Shown here: positions 16,397 to 26,299 of the stretch, piece by piece
How the letters are laid out: the number at the start of each line of letters is the position of its first letter
Position numbering within the stretch: position 1 is the first letter of the stretch
Assembly (NCBI GenBank): GCA_947449835.1
Contig: CANFSZ010000004.1
Location: 1 to 64,000 of the forward strand
Source of the DNA: Opitutia bacterium
Lineage (GTDB): Bacteria > Verrucomicrobiota > Verrucomicrobiia > Opitutales > Opitutaceae
DNA length: 64,000 nt
Direction of reading: 5' to 3'
The notes under the pieces: model-generated
Seen by the model: only the letters and a program-made list of their open reading frames with translations
What the model was told of the DNA's origin: nothing
The model's database searches: none
Position numbers and translations under genes: made by a program

Positions 16397-19243
16397 TTAC
16401 GGGATCAGTGACTGAACGCAACGTGGACATATTTCGCCGAAAGTCTCCGTCGCGGTGAGGGTCGGGACCGAGCGCCAGCAACGCGGGCAGCGACGGTGGC
16501 CCAGCTCGGCACATGGGCGGACGGCGACGGTGAGCGTCGCACCCGGCGTCGCCGCAGTGATCGCTACGGCGGAAACGATGAAGAGCTCGGGGAGAAAGTT
16601 GCGGTGACGTTCGAGCACTGCGTGGACAATGTCGTCGGCCGCGGCGCTGATAGCGACGGCCGCATCGAGCGATTTGCCAAGTTGGCCGGCGGCGCGGAGG
16701 GGTTCGATCGCTTCGGTGACTTGGGCGCGCACTTTGAGGAGGGCGGCGAAATCGATCTCTAGCGCGAGGTCCGTCCAATCAGCCGGGGCGACAGGCCAGT
16801 CTTGGAGGTGAACGGAATCCGGGCCGTATTCGGTGTTCGCTACGGCATAGGACCAGGCTTCATCGCTCGTGAAGGTCAAAATGGGCGAAAGGATTTTAAC
16901 CAACGTGCGGAAGATGTGGTGGATCGCGGTCTGCGAGGATCGGCGCTGCGGATTTTTAGTACCGAGCGTGTAGAGACGGTCTTTTAGGATGTCGTGATAG
17001 ACGGCCGAAAGCGTGACCGCGCAGAACTGATTGCAGAGTTGGTAGACGCGGTGGAATTCGTAGGCGTCGTACGCGGCGGTGGTTTCGCGGAGCAAGGTCG
17101 CCGTCTGGTGCAGCGCCCAGCGATCGAGTGCGTCCATCTGCGCGACTGGGACGGCGTCTTGCGCGAAGTTGAAATCGAAGAGGTTGGAAAGTTGGTAGCG
17201 AAAACAGTTCCGAAAAAGACGATACGACTCGCCGACGTTTTTAAGGATTTCGTCGTCGACGGGGATGTCGTCGCGGAAATCTTGGGAGGCGATCCAGAGG
17301 CGGATGACATCGGCGCCGTGGGTGGCGATGTAGGCGTCGCTCGTCTGGGGTTTTTGATACGTGCTGCTCTTGGAGATTTTCTGGCGGGCTTTGTCGACGA
17401 TGAAACCGTGGGTGAGGACGGCTTTGTAGGGCGCGCCGCCGAAGGCGATGATGCTCGTCCAAAGGGAGGATTGGAACCACCCGCGATGTTGGTCGCTGCC
17501 CTCGAGATAGAGATCGGCGGGCCATTGCGTGGCGCCTTGTTGGGTCCGCAGAACCGCAGCGTGCGAGGAGCCGGAATCAATCCAGACATCGAGCGTGTCG
17601 CGGCCGCACGTGAGCGCCTCGGGGGCGGGCCAGCCCGCGGGCAGCGCGATGCCTGCGAGGATTTCGGCAGCGGTGGCGTTGTACCAGAAATTGGTGCCTT
17701 CACGGGCAATCTTCGCCGCGACCGCGCGGGCGACGCCGGCGTCGAGGAAAGCGTTTTTCTTATCGTCGAAAAAGGCCGGAATGGGCACGCCCCAAGAGCG
17801 TTGGCGGCTGATGCACCAATCGGGCCGAGATTCGACGGCACCGCGGATGCGCGCTTCGCCCCAACCGGGAATCCATTGAACGTCTTTGATGGCGGCGAGG
17901 GCGGTGGCGCGGGTGTCGGCTTTGTCGAGGGAAACGAACCACTGGTCGACGGCGCGGAAAATAATCGGGGTCTTCGAGCGCCAGCAATGCGGGTAGCTGT
18001 GCGGGTATTTGGCTTTGGCGAGGAGCGCGCCGGCTTCGGCAAGTTTTTTCAGGACGGCGAGATTGCCGGGCGAAGGTTTTTTCGCGGCGAGGTCTTCGAC
18101 GGTCTCAAGGGTCGAGATGCCGACGAGGTCGGCGGGGACTTTGCCGTCATCGAGGTAGCGACCGTCGTCGCCGACGGGGCAGTAAATTTCGAGTTTGTAT
18201 TTGAGGCCGGTGAGATAGTCCTCGGCGCCGTGGCCGGGCGCGGTGTGGACGGCGCCCGTACCGCTATCGGTCGTGACGTAGTCGGCGAGAACCACCGGCG
18301 AGGTCCGATCGATGAACGGATGACGCGGCGCGAGGTGCTCGAGCGTAGCGCCTTTGAGCGTGGCCAGAATAGTGGGCGGAGTTTCGATTTTCGCTGAGGC
18401 GAGGACGGAGCCAAGCAAGGCTTGGGCGACGATGATGCGTTCAACTCCGGTGTCGGCGACGACGTAGTCCACGTCGGGATGGAGCGCGATAGCGAGATTG
18501 GCGGGAATCGTCCAGGGCGTCGTGGTCCAGATGACGACGTAGAGCGGTTTGTCGGCAGGCAGGCTGAATTTCGCCGCTTCAGCGGCAGGCACGGCGAACT
18601 TCACCCAGATGGCGATGGACGTGTGATCCTTGTACTCGATCTCGGCTTCGGCGAGTGCGGTCTCAAACGGGATGCTCCAGTAAACCGGTTTCTTGCTGCG
18701 ATAAACGAGGCCTTTTTCGATGAACGCGGCGAACGTGCGCAAAATATCAGCTTCGAAAGCGGGGGCCTTGGTTTTGTATTCGTGGGCCCAATCGGCGACG
18801 ACGCCGAGGCGTTTGAACTGCGCGGTCTGTTTGGCGATCCAAGATTCGGAAAAGGCGTCACAGCGGGCGCGGAGCTCGGCGGTGGTAACGGTTTCGTTTT
18901 TCTCGCGGAGCTCACGCGTGACTTTTTGCTCGATGGGCAGGCCGTGGCAGTCCCAACCGGGGACGTAGGGCGTACGATAACCGCGGAGGGTTTTGTAGCG
19001 GAGCGTGATGTCTTTGAGCGTCTTGTTGAGCGCGGTGCCGATATGGACGTCGCCATTGGTGAAGGGCGGGCCGTCGTGAAGCACGAAAGTTTTCTCAGCT
19101 CGGGCGCGGTTTTGCTGGAGGCGCGCGTAAAGACCGATGCTCTCCCAGTGGGCGACGCGGCCGGGTTCGCGTTGAGCGAGACCTGCGCGCATGGCGAAAT
19201 CTGTTTTGGGAAGCTGGAGGGTGTCTTTCAGGTCTTGCGCCAT
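16397..19243 (-). CDS. ileS: Isoleucine--tRNA ligase
   Basis: A class Ia synthetase of 948 residues, starting at the ATG at 19243 (MAQDLKDTLQLPKTDF, the usual IleRS beginning). A longer frame to 19348 would add 35 unrelated residues and collide with the next gene's start. HIGH is HIGT at 67-70 and KMSKS is KISKS at 622-626. The editing domain with GTGAVHTAPGHGAEDY is present, and a C-terminal zinc-binding CPRCW plus CPRC motif is intact. It is probably the first gene of an ileS-dksA-like-lspA operon. Confidence 0.97.
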   Translation of the reverse strand: MAQDLKDTLQLPKTDFAMRAGLAQREPGRVAHWESIGLYARLQQNRARAEKTFVLHDGPPFTNGDVHIGTALNKTLKDITLRYKTLRGYRTPYVPGWDCHGLPIEQKVTRELREKNETVTTAELRARCDAFSESWIAKQTAQFKRLGVVADWAHEYKTKAPAFEADILRTFAAFIEKGLVYRSKKPVYWSIPFETALAEAEIEYKDHTSIAIWVKFAVPAAEAAKFSLPADKPLYVVIWTTTPWTIPANLAIALHPDVDYVVADTGVERIIVAQALLGSVLASAKIETPPTILATLKGATLEHLAPRHPFIDRTSPVVLADYVTTDSGTGAVHTAPGHGAEDYLTGLKYKLEIYCPVGDDGRYLDDGKVPADLVGISTLETVEDLAAKKPSPGNLAVLKKLAEAGALLAKAKYPHSYPHCWRSKTPIIFRAVDQWFVSLDKADTRATALAAIKDVQWIPGWGEARIRGAVESRPDWCISRQRSWGVPIPAFFDDKKNAFLDAGVARAVAAKIAREGTNFWYNATAAEILAGIALPAGWPAPEALTCGRDTLDVWIDSGSSHAAVLRTQQGATQWPADLYLEGSDQHRGWFQSSLWTSIIAFGGAPYKAVLTHGFIVDKARQKISKSSTYQKPQTSDAYIATHGADVIRLWIASQDFRDDIPVDDEILKNVGESYRLFRNCFRYQLSNLFDFNFAQDAVPVAQMDALDRWALHQTATLLRETTAAYDAYEFHRVYQLCNQFCAVTLSAVYHDILKDRLYTLGTKNPQRRSSQTAIHHIFRTLVKILSPILTFTSDEAWSYAVANTEYGPDSVHLQDWPVAPADWTDLALEIDFAALLKVRAQVTEAIEPLRAAGQLGKSLDAAVAISAAADDIVHAVLERHRNFLPELFIVSAVAITAATPGATLTVAVRPCAELGHRRCPRCWRSVPTLTATETFGEICPRCVQSLIP

Positions 19244-19347
19244 ACCGGGAAAAGGTGCGGAAGGTAGGTCGAGCGCATGGGGAGTCAAGGCGCGTTCCAA
19301 GAGCGAAAAAGGTGGGTTTTGGCACGAGGGCTGCAAAGGTGTCCGCA

Positions 19348-20391
19348 ATGAAAAATTTGTTGTTACGACTCGCCTTGGTTTTGGCCTTCGCCTGCGGCGT
19401 GAAAGCGGTGGAAAAGCCCAGGGCGATCAAGGTCGTCGTTGTCACTACGTTTGAGAGCGGAGCGGATACGGGCGATAAACCGGGCGAATTTCAATATTGG
19501 GCCGAACGCGAGACGTGGACGGAGCGCATCGTGGTGCCCGGTGTGACGCATCCGGTGTTGAGCAATGGCCAAGGCGTGCTCGGCGTCGTCTCCGGCACGA
19601 CTGTGCGTGCGGCCAACCAAATCATGGCCCTCGTGCTTGATCCGCGGTTTGATTTTTCGAAAGCCTATTGGCTCGTTAACGGCATCGCGGGCGTCGATCC
19701 GGCTGATGCATCGCTCGGGAGCGCGGCGTGGGCGCGGTTTGTGGTTGATGGCGATATCGCCTACGAAATCGACAGCCGCGAGGCGGACAAGACCTGGCCT
19801 TACGCGATCATTCCCATCGGCGCCAAAAAGCCCAATGAGATTCCAAAAAACGAAGGTTGGGAACCCGACGCGATGAGTTACGCGTTGAATCCGGCGCTGG
19901 TGGCGCGGGCGTTTGCGCTCACGAAGGATGTCGCGCTCCTGGACACGCCCGACATGCAGGCTTACCGCGCGACTTATGCAGGTTTCCCCAATGCCCAGCG
20001 ACCGCCGTTTGTGTTGTTGGGAGACAGCTTCGGTTCGTGTCGTTATTGGCACGGCGCCGCCCTAACGCAGTGGGCCAATGACTGGTCTAAACTTTGGACG
20101 AAGGGCGAAGCCAATTTCGTGATGAGCAACATGGAAGATCAGGGCATCGCCACCGCGATCACGCAGCTGACCAAGATGGGTAAAGCGGATTTTCAACGTC
20201 TACTCTTTCTGCGCACGGGGAGTAATTATTGCACGCCGGCGCCGAAACAAGGCGTGGTGCAAAGTCTCCAAGCCGAATACGCGGGCTGGGTGCCGTCGCT
20301 CGAATCCGCTTACCGTGTCGGCAGCGTCGTGGTGCACGACATCGTGAAAAACTGGGATGCGGTCTACGCGGGTGGCGTAAAAACGCCGTAA
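19348..20391 (+). CDS. Purine nucleoside permease-like protein (NUP family)
   Basis: A 347-residue exported protein with a signal peptide (LLLRLALVLAFACGVKA), starting at the ATG at 19348, divergent from ileS. Characteristic segments of the NUP family (PF06516) are VVVTTFESGADTGDKPGEFQ, LVNGIAGVDPADASLGSAAW, LLGDSFGSCRYWHG and FVMSNMEDQGIATAI. The family resembles nucleoside phosphorylases in fold; fungal members are nucleoside permeases, while bacterial exported members are uncharacterised. A periplasmic nucleoside-binding or nucleosidase role is a reasonable guess. Confidence 0.85.
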   Translation: MKNLLLRLALVLAFACGVKAVEKPRAIKVVVVTTFESGADTGDKPGEFQYWAERETWTERIVVPGVTHPVLSNGQGVLGVVSGTTVRAANQIMALVLDPRFDFSKAYWLVNGIAGVDPADASLGSAAWARFVVDGDIAYEIDSREADKTWPYAIIPIGAKKPNEIPKNEGWEPDAMSYALNPALVARAFALTKDVALLDTPDMQAYRATYAGFPNAQRPPFVLLGDSFGSCRYWHGAALTQWANDWSKLWTKGEANFVMSNMEDQGIATAITQLTKMGKADFQRLLFLRTGSNYCTPAPKQGVVQSLQAEYAGWVPSLESAYRVGSVVVHDIVKNWDAVYAGGVKTP

Positions 20392-20424
20392 TTGCTTGTG
20401 GAAAAATTCCAGTCAGCGACGGCA

Positions 20425-21456
20425 TTAGTTGCGCCAACCGGTGACGGTTTCGACGAGCGCATCCATGCATTCGATCTTGGCCTGCGGCGTGATCCCATGG
20501 CCGAGATTAAAAATATGGCCGGCGGTGCCGCGCATGGATTCCAGCAATCGCGTCGCTTCGCGGCGCACGATTTCGGGCGTGGTGTTGAGGAGAATCGGGT
20601 CGAGATTACCTTGGACGGCGACGTTGGTCGGCAGCGTGTGGCGCACGATCGCGAGATCGCAGGTCCAGTCGACGCTCAACACCCGCGCGCCCGAAAAGGC
20701 CTGATCTGTGAGCTGTGAGGCCGTGCCTTTCGCGTAGAGAATCACCGGGAAATCCTGCGGGAGAGCGGCAATTATTTGCCGAATCCATTTCAAGGAGGCG
20801 GCTTCATAGTCAGCGCCCGCGATGAGGCCGCCCCAGCTGTCAAAAATCTGAATCGCATCGGCACCCGCGCGGATCTGCATCTGGAAATAAACGATGATCG
20901 CCGCTGTGAGTTTTTCCAAAAGCGCATCAAACGTGGCGCGGTCGGTGTAAAATAGCGTCTTGATGCGCTCGAAGTCATCGGAGCTGCCGCCCTCGACCAT
21001 GTACGTCGCTAGCGTCCACGGCGAACCGCCAAAGCCGAGCAACGCGTGTTTGCCCTCGAGCTCGGTTTTGAGCAGGGCAAGAGTCTCAGCGACGTAAGAA
21101 AGTTTCTCGACGACGGCGTGGGCCGGAGCGAGTGCGTCAATTTGGGCGCGAGTATCGAGCCGGTAGCCCATGGCGATGCCGCCGGTGTCGCGGAACGTGT
21201 AAGGTTGGCCGAGCGCTTCGGGAATCACTAAAATGTCGGAAAATAAAATCGCGGCATCGAGGGCGAAACGACGCAGCGGTTGCAAAGTGACTTCCGTGGC
21301 GAGCGCCGGCGTGCGTACCATCTCGAGGAAGGAGGATTTCGCTTTGAGCGTGCGGTATTCGGGTAAATAGCGGCCGGCTTGGCGCATGACCCAGAGCGGC
21401 GGGCGCTCGAGGGTTTGGCAGGCGCAGGCGGCGAGAAAACGTTCGCGAGCATTCAT
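20425..21456 (-). CDS. hemE: Uroporphyrinogen decarboxylase
   Basis: HemE removes four carboxyl groups from uroporphyrinogen III to make coproporphyrinogen III. With the ATG at 21456 the protein has 343 residues. It carries the hallmark [17 protein letters not shown] near the N-terminus, the catalytic Asp in [13 protein letters not shown], and [16 protein letters not shown]. The start codon overlaps the hemF stop (ATGA), so the two haem genes are translationally coupled, in reaction order reversed (HemE acts before HemF). Confidence 0.96.
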   Translation of the reverse strand: MNARERFLAACACQTLERPPLWVMRQAGRYLPEYRTLKAKSSFLEMVRTPALATEVTLQPLRRFALDAAILFSDILVIPEALGQPYTFRDTGGIAMGYRLDTRAQIDALAPAHAVVEKLSYVAETLALLKTELEGKHALLGFGGSPWTLATYMVEGGSSDDFERIKTLFYTDRATFDALLEKLTAAIIVYFQMQIRAGADAIQIFDSWGGLIAGADYEAASLKWIRQIIAALPQDFPVILYAKGTASQLTDQAFSGARVLSVDWTCDLAIVRHTLPTNVAVQGNLDPILLNTTPEIVRREATRLLESMRGTAGHIFNLGHGITPQAKIECMDALVETVTGWRN

Positions 21457-22406
21457 TTTGATAACGGGGATTCGAGCGCGGCGATTTCCGCGGCGGACAG
21501 GTTGGCCCAATCACGCGGTTGCAGGAAAATTTCGTGCAGCCGCGCTTCGGCGCTACCAGGCGCGGGCGTGTGCGCGTAGTCCCAGCGCACTAGCGGAGGC
21601 AGCGACATCAAAATGGATTCGGTGCGTCCCCCGCTTTGCAGGCCGAAGTGCGTGCCACGGTCCCAGACGAGATTAAATTCAACGTAGCGTCCGCGTCGGT
21701 AGAGTTGCCACTGCCGCTCGGCTTCGGTCGTCGGTGTGGCTTTGCGGCGCGCGACAATCGGAAGATACGCAGGAATGAAGGCGTCGCCCACGGCGCGAGT
21801 GAGGGCGAAACTTTGGTCAAAACCGAGTTCGTTGAAATCGTCGTAAAATAGGCCGCCGACGCCGCGTGGTTCGGCGCGGTGCTTCAAGAAAAAATAATCG
21901 TCACAGGTTTTTTTAAAACGAGCCGGCAAGGACGACCCAAATGGCGCGACGGCGTCGCGGGCGGTCTGGTGCCAATGAACGGAGTCGGCGACGTTGCCGT
22001 AGTAAGGCGTGAGATCGAAGCCGCCGCCAAACCACCAAATGGGCGCGGCGTTGTTGTCATGCGCGATGAAGAAGCGGACGTTGGCGTGGCTCGTCGGTAC
22101 GTGGGGATTGCGTGGATGGATCACGAGCGAAACTCCGAGCGCTTCCCACGGGCGGCCGGCAAGTTCGGGGCGGTGCGCGGTCGCGGACGGCGGGAGTTGG
22201 TGGCCGTGAACATGTGAGAACGCGACACCGGCTTTTTCGAAAATGGCGCCTTCGGCGAGGATGCGAGTGCGCCCGCCGCCGCCCTCGGGGCGCGTCCATA
22301 AATCTTCGCGGAACGGCGCGCTGCCGTCTTCGTTGGCGAGGGCCGCGCAAATACGCTCCTGTAAATCGAGGAGATAGGTTTTTACGGCGACGAGGTCAGG
22401 CGACAT
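21453..22406 (-). CDS. hemF: Oxygen-dependent coproporphyrinogen III oxidase
   Basis: A 317-residue aerobic enzyme that oxidatively decarboxylates coproporphyrinogen III to protoporphyrinogen IX, using O2. Family segments are [51 protein letters not shown] and [20 protein letters not shown]. Its presence implies haem synthesis under oxic conditions. It is first in the hemF-hemE pair. The opposite-strand membrane protein starts about 155 bases away, leaving room for divergent promoters. Confidence 0.96.
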   Translation of the reverse strand: MSPDLVAVKTYLLDLQERICAALANEDGSAPFREDLWTRPEGGGGRTRILAEGAIFEKAGVAFSHVHGHQLPPSATAHRPELAGRPWEALGVSLVIHPRNPHVPTSHANVRFFIAHDNNAAPIWWFGGGFDLTPYYGNVADSVHWHQTARDAVAPFGSSLPARFKKTCDDYFFLKHRAEPRGVGGLFYDDFNELGFDQSFALTRAVGDAFIPAYLPIVARRKATPTTEAERQWQLYRRGRYVEFNLVWDRGTHFGLQSGGRTESILMSLPPLVRWDYAHTPAPGSAEARLHEIFLQPRDWANLSAAEIAALESPLSK

Positions 22407-22562
22407 AACGTGGTTGAACGACTACGCAGGAAAAGACGCCGAGTAAACTATTTCGCGGGAATTGTGCTAAACGAGCGGGTTAAACCGGGTGGGGGCTTGA
22501 CGACTTTGTTATGGTTCACGTTCGACAGGCTGGCGCCTCCCGTGCTGGCTGACGAACTCGAC

Positions 22563-23294
22563 ATGCAATCACCTGTGCTCACGACCATCGCCATCACCGG
22601 ATTCACCGTGGCGTTTTTCCATGCCGCGATTCCGACGCATTGGTTGCCCTTTGTGCTCGTGGCGCGGGCGCGGAATTGGAGCCGGTGGAAGACACTCGCG
22701 GTGACGGTGTTCGCTGGGCTCGGGCACGTGGCTTTGACGAGTCTGCTCGGGTTGGCCATCGCGTGGTTTGGATTTCAGTTAGATGAACATGCCGGTGCGC
22801 TATTCACTTGGATCGTGGGCGGGTTGTTGATCGCGATCGGCCTGTTTTATTTCTGGCAACAATTTCGCGGCGGCGGCGTGCGGCATCATCACCTGTTGGG
22901 CGGGCAGCATCGCCCGAGCGCGCATTGCGGGCACGGGCATGACCATGAAAACAGTCACTGGGACGTAGAGCTGAAAGAAAGTCCGCTGGCCTCAAGCAAA
23001 GCGGGTGATTGGGCGGCGATCAGCGGTCTGTTCGTGATGCTGACGCTTTCGCCGTGCGAAGGGTTTTTGCCGGTTTATCTCTCCGGCGTGCAATTTGGCT
23101 GGCGCGGTTTTTTCGTCCTCAGCGGAATTCTGGCGGTGGCAACTTTGCTCGGGATGATGCTTTTCACGTGGCTGACCTTGCTAGGACTCGAGCGCTTCGA
23201 AGTGAAACAATTCGAGCGCTATGAGGCAGCCTTGCTCGGGGCCATCTTTACCGTGCTGGGGGTACTGATGCTCGTTTTGAAGCACGAGCATTGA
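22563..23294 (+). CDS. Polytopic membrane protein with His-rich loop, putative metal-ion transporter
   Basis: A 243-residue membrane protein taken from the ATG at 22563; the upstream in-frame extension is unlike a protein start. About six hydrophobic segments are visible. The first contains HAAIPTHWLPF, a helix-I histidine pattern like that of NicO/UreH or TauE/SafE-type carriers. A cytoplasmic-looking loop holds a cluster of histidines (HHHLL, HCGHGHDHENSHW), and a later block reads LTLSPCEGFLPVY. The histidines suggest Ni, Co, Zn or Cu handling. Family membership is not certain and the direction of transport is unknown. Confidence 0.6.
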   Translation: MQSPVLTTIAITGFTVAFFHAAIPTHWLPFVLVARARNWSRWKTLAVTVFAGLGHVALTSLLGLAIAWFGFQLDEHAGALFTWIVGGLLIAIGLFYFWQQFRGGGVRHHHLLGGQHRPSAHCGHGHDHENSHWDVELKESPLASSKAGDWAAISGLFVMLTLSPCEGFLPVYLSGVQFGWRGFFVLSGILAVATLLGMMLFTWLTLLGLERFEVKQFERYEAALLGAIFTVLGVLMLVLKHEH

Positions 23295-23308
23295 GCCGCG
23301 GTTGCGAT

Positions 23309-24349
23309 TTATTTTCTCGTCGGCGGCAGCGAGAATTTGATCACAGTTTCGTTGGGCGCGGTCGATTTTTTCTCGGCGCTAGAAAGCGGGGCAGCGCTTA
23401 AATTGGAGTCACCTGTGCTAGCTGCGTTACTTGCACTGGGTGTGGCGATGAAGGGCGCTGAATCGGCAGGGATGGCGGCGAAGCCTTTTTCAATCAGATC
23501 AGCGGTTTTGAGGTCACGCGAATGGCCTTTGTCGATTTCACCGTTTTTTCCGAATGAGCCCATGATTACGACAATGATGCGTTTGCCGTTGCGGAGTGCC
23601 GTCGCACTGAGGCAATAGCCGGCGCCCACCGTGTAGCCGGTTTTCAGGCCATCGACGCCATTCACTTTGCCGAGGAGTTTATTGTGATTCTCCATGTGTT
23701 GTGGGCCGCCGGGACGGGAGGAGCCGAAGTCGCGTTTACGGACGGAAGTGTACGTGAGGACGTCGGTTTTTTGCAGCAGGTACGTGCACAAGAGCGCGAA
23801 ATCGCGCGGGGTGGTGAGATCGCCATCGGCGATGCGACGACTGGTCGGCGGAAGTCCGTGCGGTGAGCGGAACGTCGTATGGTTCATGCCGAGGGCGCGG
23901 GCTTTGGCGTTCATCAATTCAACAAAGCCTTCGACGGAGCCGGCGGAGGCGCGAGCGAGGGCGTGTGCGGCGTCGTTGGCCGACTGAATCATCATGGCAT
24001 AAAGCAATTCCTCGACGGAGAAGACTTCCTTTTCTTTTAGGAAAACTTGGGTGCCACCCATCTTGGCGTCGGCGGCGTCGGCAGTGACGGGGGTGCTGAG
24101 GGTGATGGTTTTATCGGCGAGTTTGTCGAAGAGTACGGCGAACGTCATGAGCTTGGTCATGCTCGCGGGCGGGGTGACGACGTCGGGGTTGTTTTCAAAC
24201 AGAGCCTTGCCGGTGGCGGCGTCGATGACGATGGCGCCTTTGTATGAGCCGAGGTCGCTGGCTTCAGGCCGGGTCGGTTTGGCGCGGGTGGCGGCAGCGA
24301 GTGGCGCGACTAAGGCAATGGTGATCAGGGCGAGACGCGGGAAAATCAT
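23309..24349 (-). CDS. D-alanyl-D-alanine carboxypeptidase (PBP5/DacF type)
   Basis: A 346-residue low-molecular-mass penicillin-binding protein of peptidase family S11. After a signal peptide the three active-site motifs are intact: SxxK as SMTK (63-66), SxN as SAN (123-125), and KTG (236-238). It trims D-Ala from peptidoglycan stem peptides in the periplasm. The last 60 residues are Ser/Ala-rich and low in complexity rather than a standard PBP5 C-terminal domain with amphipathic anchor, so it may be soluble. Confidence 0.92.
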   Translation of the reverse strand: MIFPRLALITIALVAPLAAATRAKPTRPEASDLGSYKGAIVIDAATGKALFENNPDVVTPPASMTKLMTFAVLFDKLADKTITLSTPVTADAADAKMGGTQVFLKEKEVFSVEELLYAMMIQSANDAAHALARASAGSVEGFVELMNAKARALGMNHTTFRSPHGLPPTSRRIADGDLTTPRDFALLCTYLLQKTDVLTYTSVRKRDFGSSRPGGPQHMENHNKLLGKVNGVDGLKTGYTVGAGYCLSATALRNGKRIIVVIMGSFGKNGEIDKGHSRDLKTADLIEKGFAAIPADSAPFIATPSASNAASTGDSNLSAAPLSSAEKKSTAPNETVIKFSLPPTRK

Positions 24350-24411
24350 GGTGCTAGCGAGAAAGATTATGCGGGTTGGGCGAGAGAAAAAACGCGGAAC
24401 GGAAAATGAGA

Positions 24412-25404
24412 TTATGTGAGCGGTTCTCCGCCATGAACTTTATCACCTGCGCGGCTCCAACGGTAAACGAGCGGGCCTTTGGCGCGGTCGAGTTGTTTGT
24501 AGAGCGCGGGGTCGGAGCGCTTGAGGAGCTCGAGTTCGTTGAGGCCGCTCGCGTCACAATTGAGGAACCGGGCGTAGGGCTTGAAGTGTTCCGGGCGACC
24601 GATGATGCGCGAAAGTTCGTCCGGCGCGGTTGGCGCGGGCATGCGGTCGAGGGCGAAAAAGGCGTACGGGAGGCTGCGGAGGTCGATGCCGGCGCGTTGG
24701 CCAAATTTCACCCATTCGGGGGTGGCAAAAATTTCGGAAGGCGGCGGCGCGAAGAAGTGGCACCAATCTCGCGCATGTTCGGCTTGAAATATGCCGCAGG
24801 CGCCGGCGTGCGTACAAGGCGCGATCACGTTGAATGTGGCGCGAAGGGTTTCGCGGACGGCGCCGAGTTGGCGGCTGACGTCGTGGGTGCCAGGTTCGAC
24901 CCAAAGGACGGCGGAGGCGCGAGTGATCAACCCATCGAGTTGGGCGCGAGCGGTGGGATTGAGTTCATTCAGAACGTGGCTGATGACGAGCAGGCCGATG
25001 GGCGCGTCGCCTTGCAGCATTTCGGCTGGCGCGGCTGCGACGTTGAGTTGGGGAAATTCGGTTTGCGCGGCGCCAACGGAGAAATCAACGGCGAGCGGCG
25101 AATGATCCCAAACGTGGAGTTGTTTGAAATGATCGCTGCCACCGAACGCGGCGAGCACGCGCCGAGCGGCCACACCGCTGCCGCAACCCCAGTCGAGGAC
25201 GGTGCGGGCGCTCGGGCGCCAATGGCGCAGTCGGATTTCGGCGAGGACGGCGTCCCATTTCCAGCCGATGCGGGTGCCGTAGGTGAAATCGTAGCTCGCG
25301 AGATCGGAAGGGCTTTGCCAATAGGGGCCCGCGGCAGCGGAGCCGGTGAGAAATCCGGCGCGCAAACGATCTAGGGCGTTCCAGTCGAGTTGGGACCAAG
25401 TCAT
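24412..25404 (-). CDS. Rsm22-like small-subunit ribosome methyltransferase family protein
   Basis: A 330-residue class I SAM-dependent methyltransferase resembling the Rsm22 family (PF09243), known from mitochondrial small-subunit assembly. The SAM motif is VLDWGCGSGVAARR near residue 70, post-I DHSPLAVDF, and motif IV-like LLVISHVLNEL. A cysteine cluster follows (APCTHAGACGI and DWCHFF), matching the Fe-S-type cysteines reported for Rsm22. The substrate in bacteria is not established. It lies 16 bases behind the PDZ gene on the same strand, suggesting an operon. Confidence 0.8.
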   Translation of the reverse strand: MTWSQLDWNALDRLRAGFLTGSAAAGPYWQSPSDLASYDFTYGTRIGWKWDAVLAEIRLRHWRPSARTVLDWGCGSGVAARRVLAAFGGSDHFKQLHVWDHSPLAVDFSVGAAQTEFPQLNVAAAPAEMLQGDAPIGLLVISHVLNELNPTARAQLDGLITRASAVLWVEPGTHDVSRQLGAVRETLRATFNVIAPCTHAGACGIFQAEHARDWCHFFAPPPSEIFATPEWVKFGQRAGIDLRSLPYAFFALDRMPAPTAPDELSRIIGRPEHFKPYARFLNCDASGLNELELLKRSDPALYKQLDRAKGPLVYRWSRAGDKVHGGEPLT

Positions 25405-25420
25405 GAAATGAAGGCGGCCG

Positions 25421-26287
25421 CTACCAACGGCGGAGAAAGTTCGAGGGTTGGCCCGCGACGAGGGTCACGCGTCGAGGCTGGGTCTCACCGCGAGAGATGA
25501 TTTCGATTTCGAGCGTAGCGCCGGGGCGGCGATCAATGAGCAATTTACCCAGTTCGCTTTGGCGGCTGATCGCGCCTTTGAAGGTCGTGATGGCGCGATT
25601 ATCGAGGGAAAGAATTTCGTCGCCCTCCTTAACGCCGGCGAGTTCGGTGCTGGAATTGGGCGGGACTTCGGTTACGACGAGGTGGGAGACGCTGTCGCTT
25701 TGGGGATTGCGCGCGACGCGCAGGCTGATGGGGAAGCTCGTGATGGCGTCTTCGTGGACGCGAAACGGTTGGAGGGCGACGGCGCCGGCGGGCGCGGGTT
25801 TGGCTTTTTTAAGCGCCTGAAACGGGGAGTCTGTTGTGGAGTTGGGCGGAGTGACTTCGAGAAAAGCCCAGAAATCTCGATCGTCGGCGTAGACAAAAAG
25901 GGAGCAACGGATGGAGGCCCCTTCGCTCACGCATTCGAAATGTTGGTTTAAACCATCATGATCCAAATGATTTTCGCGGTTTGAAGTGAGGTGACTGATG
26001 GGCAGCACGATGATTTCGCCGCGGATGAGATCGGTAAACTCTGCGAGGGTGCGTGGGACGCCGAGCGGTGCGGTGTAGTTAAAAATGAGCAGACGCACGG
26101 GGCCGTTTTGCGGGGCGATGCGGGCAACGAGGCGAATGCCTTTTGTGAGTTCGCGTTCGCTCGGCGCGAGCCGCCAGAGGCCTTGCGGGTCTTCCAGGGT
26201 GAAGGGCAGCAACGTCGTCTGGGCGACGAGCGGGCCGTGGAGTAGGGCTAGAAATACAATCCAAAGTGAGAGACGAAGCGACGACAT
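25421..26287 (-). CDS. Secreted PDZ-domain protein
   Basis: A 288-residue exported protein with a signal peptide (LSLWIVFLALLHGPLVA). Residues about 25-170 form an unrecognised domain with one possible disulfide pair (CVSEGASIRC). A PDZ domain occupies about 195-280, with TEVPPNSSTELAGVKEGDEI as the ligand-binding loop and helix. It has no protease domain, so it probably acts as a periplasmic scaffold or adaptor. Its stop lies 16 bases from the Rsm22-like start and its start 12 bases from the methyltransferase stop, so three genes form one unit. Confidence 0.75.
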   Translation of the reverse strand: MSSLRLSLWIVFLALLHGPLVAQTTLLPFTLEDPQGLWRLAPSERELTKGIRLVARIAPQNGPVRLLIFNYTAPLGVPRTLAEFTDLIRGEIIVLPISHLTSNRENHLDHDGLNQHFECVSEGASIRCSLFVYADDRDFWAFLEVTPPNSTTDSPFQALKKAKPAPAGAVALQPFRVHEDAITSFPISLRVARNPQSDSVSHLVVTEVPPNSSTELAGVKEGDEILSLDNRAITTFKGAISRQSELGKLLIDRRPGATLEIEIISRGETQPRRVTLVAGQPSNFLRRW

Positions 26288-26299
26288 AACGGGCTGGAA

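Noticed and set aside
16994..18397. A 467-codon open frame opposite ileS
   Set aside because: It is the reverse-strand reflection of the synthetase codons; composition is Gly, Asp and Val repeats with no motif.
19244..19348. An ileS start 35 codons earlier
   Set aside because: The added residues are unlike any IleRS N-terminus, and the ATG at 19243 gives the classical beginning while leaving a divergent promoter gap.
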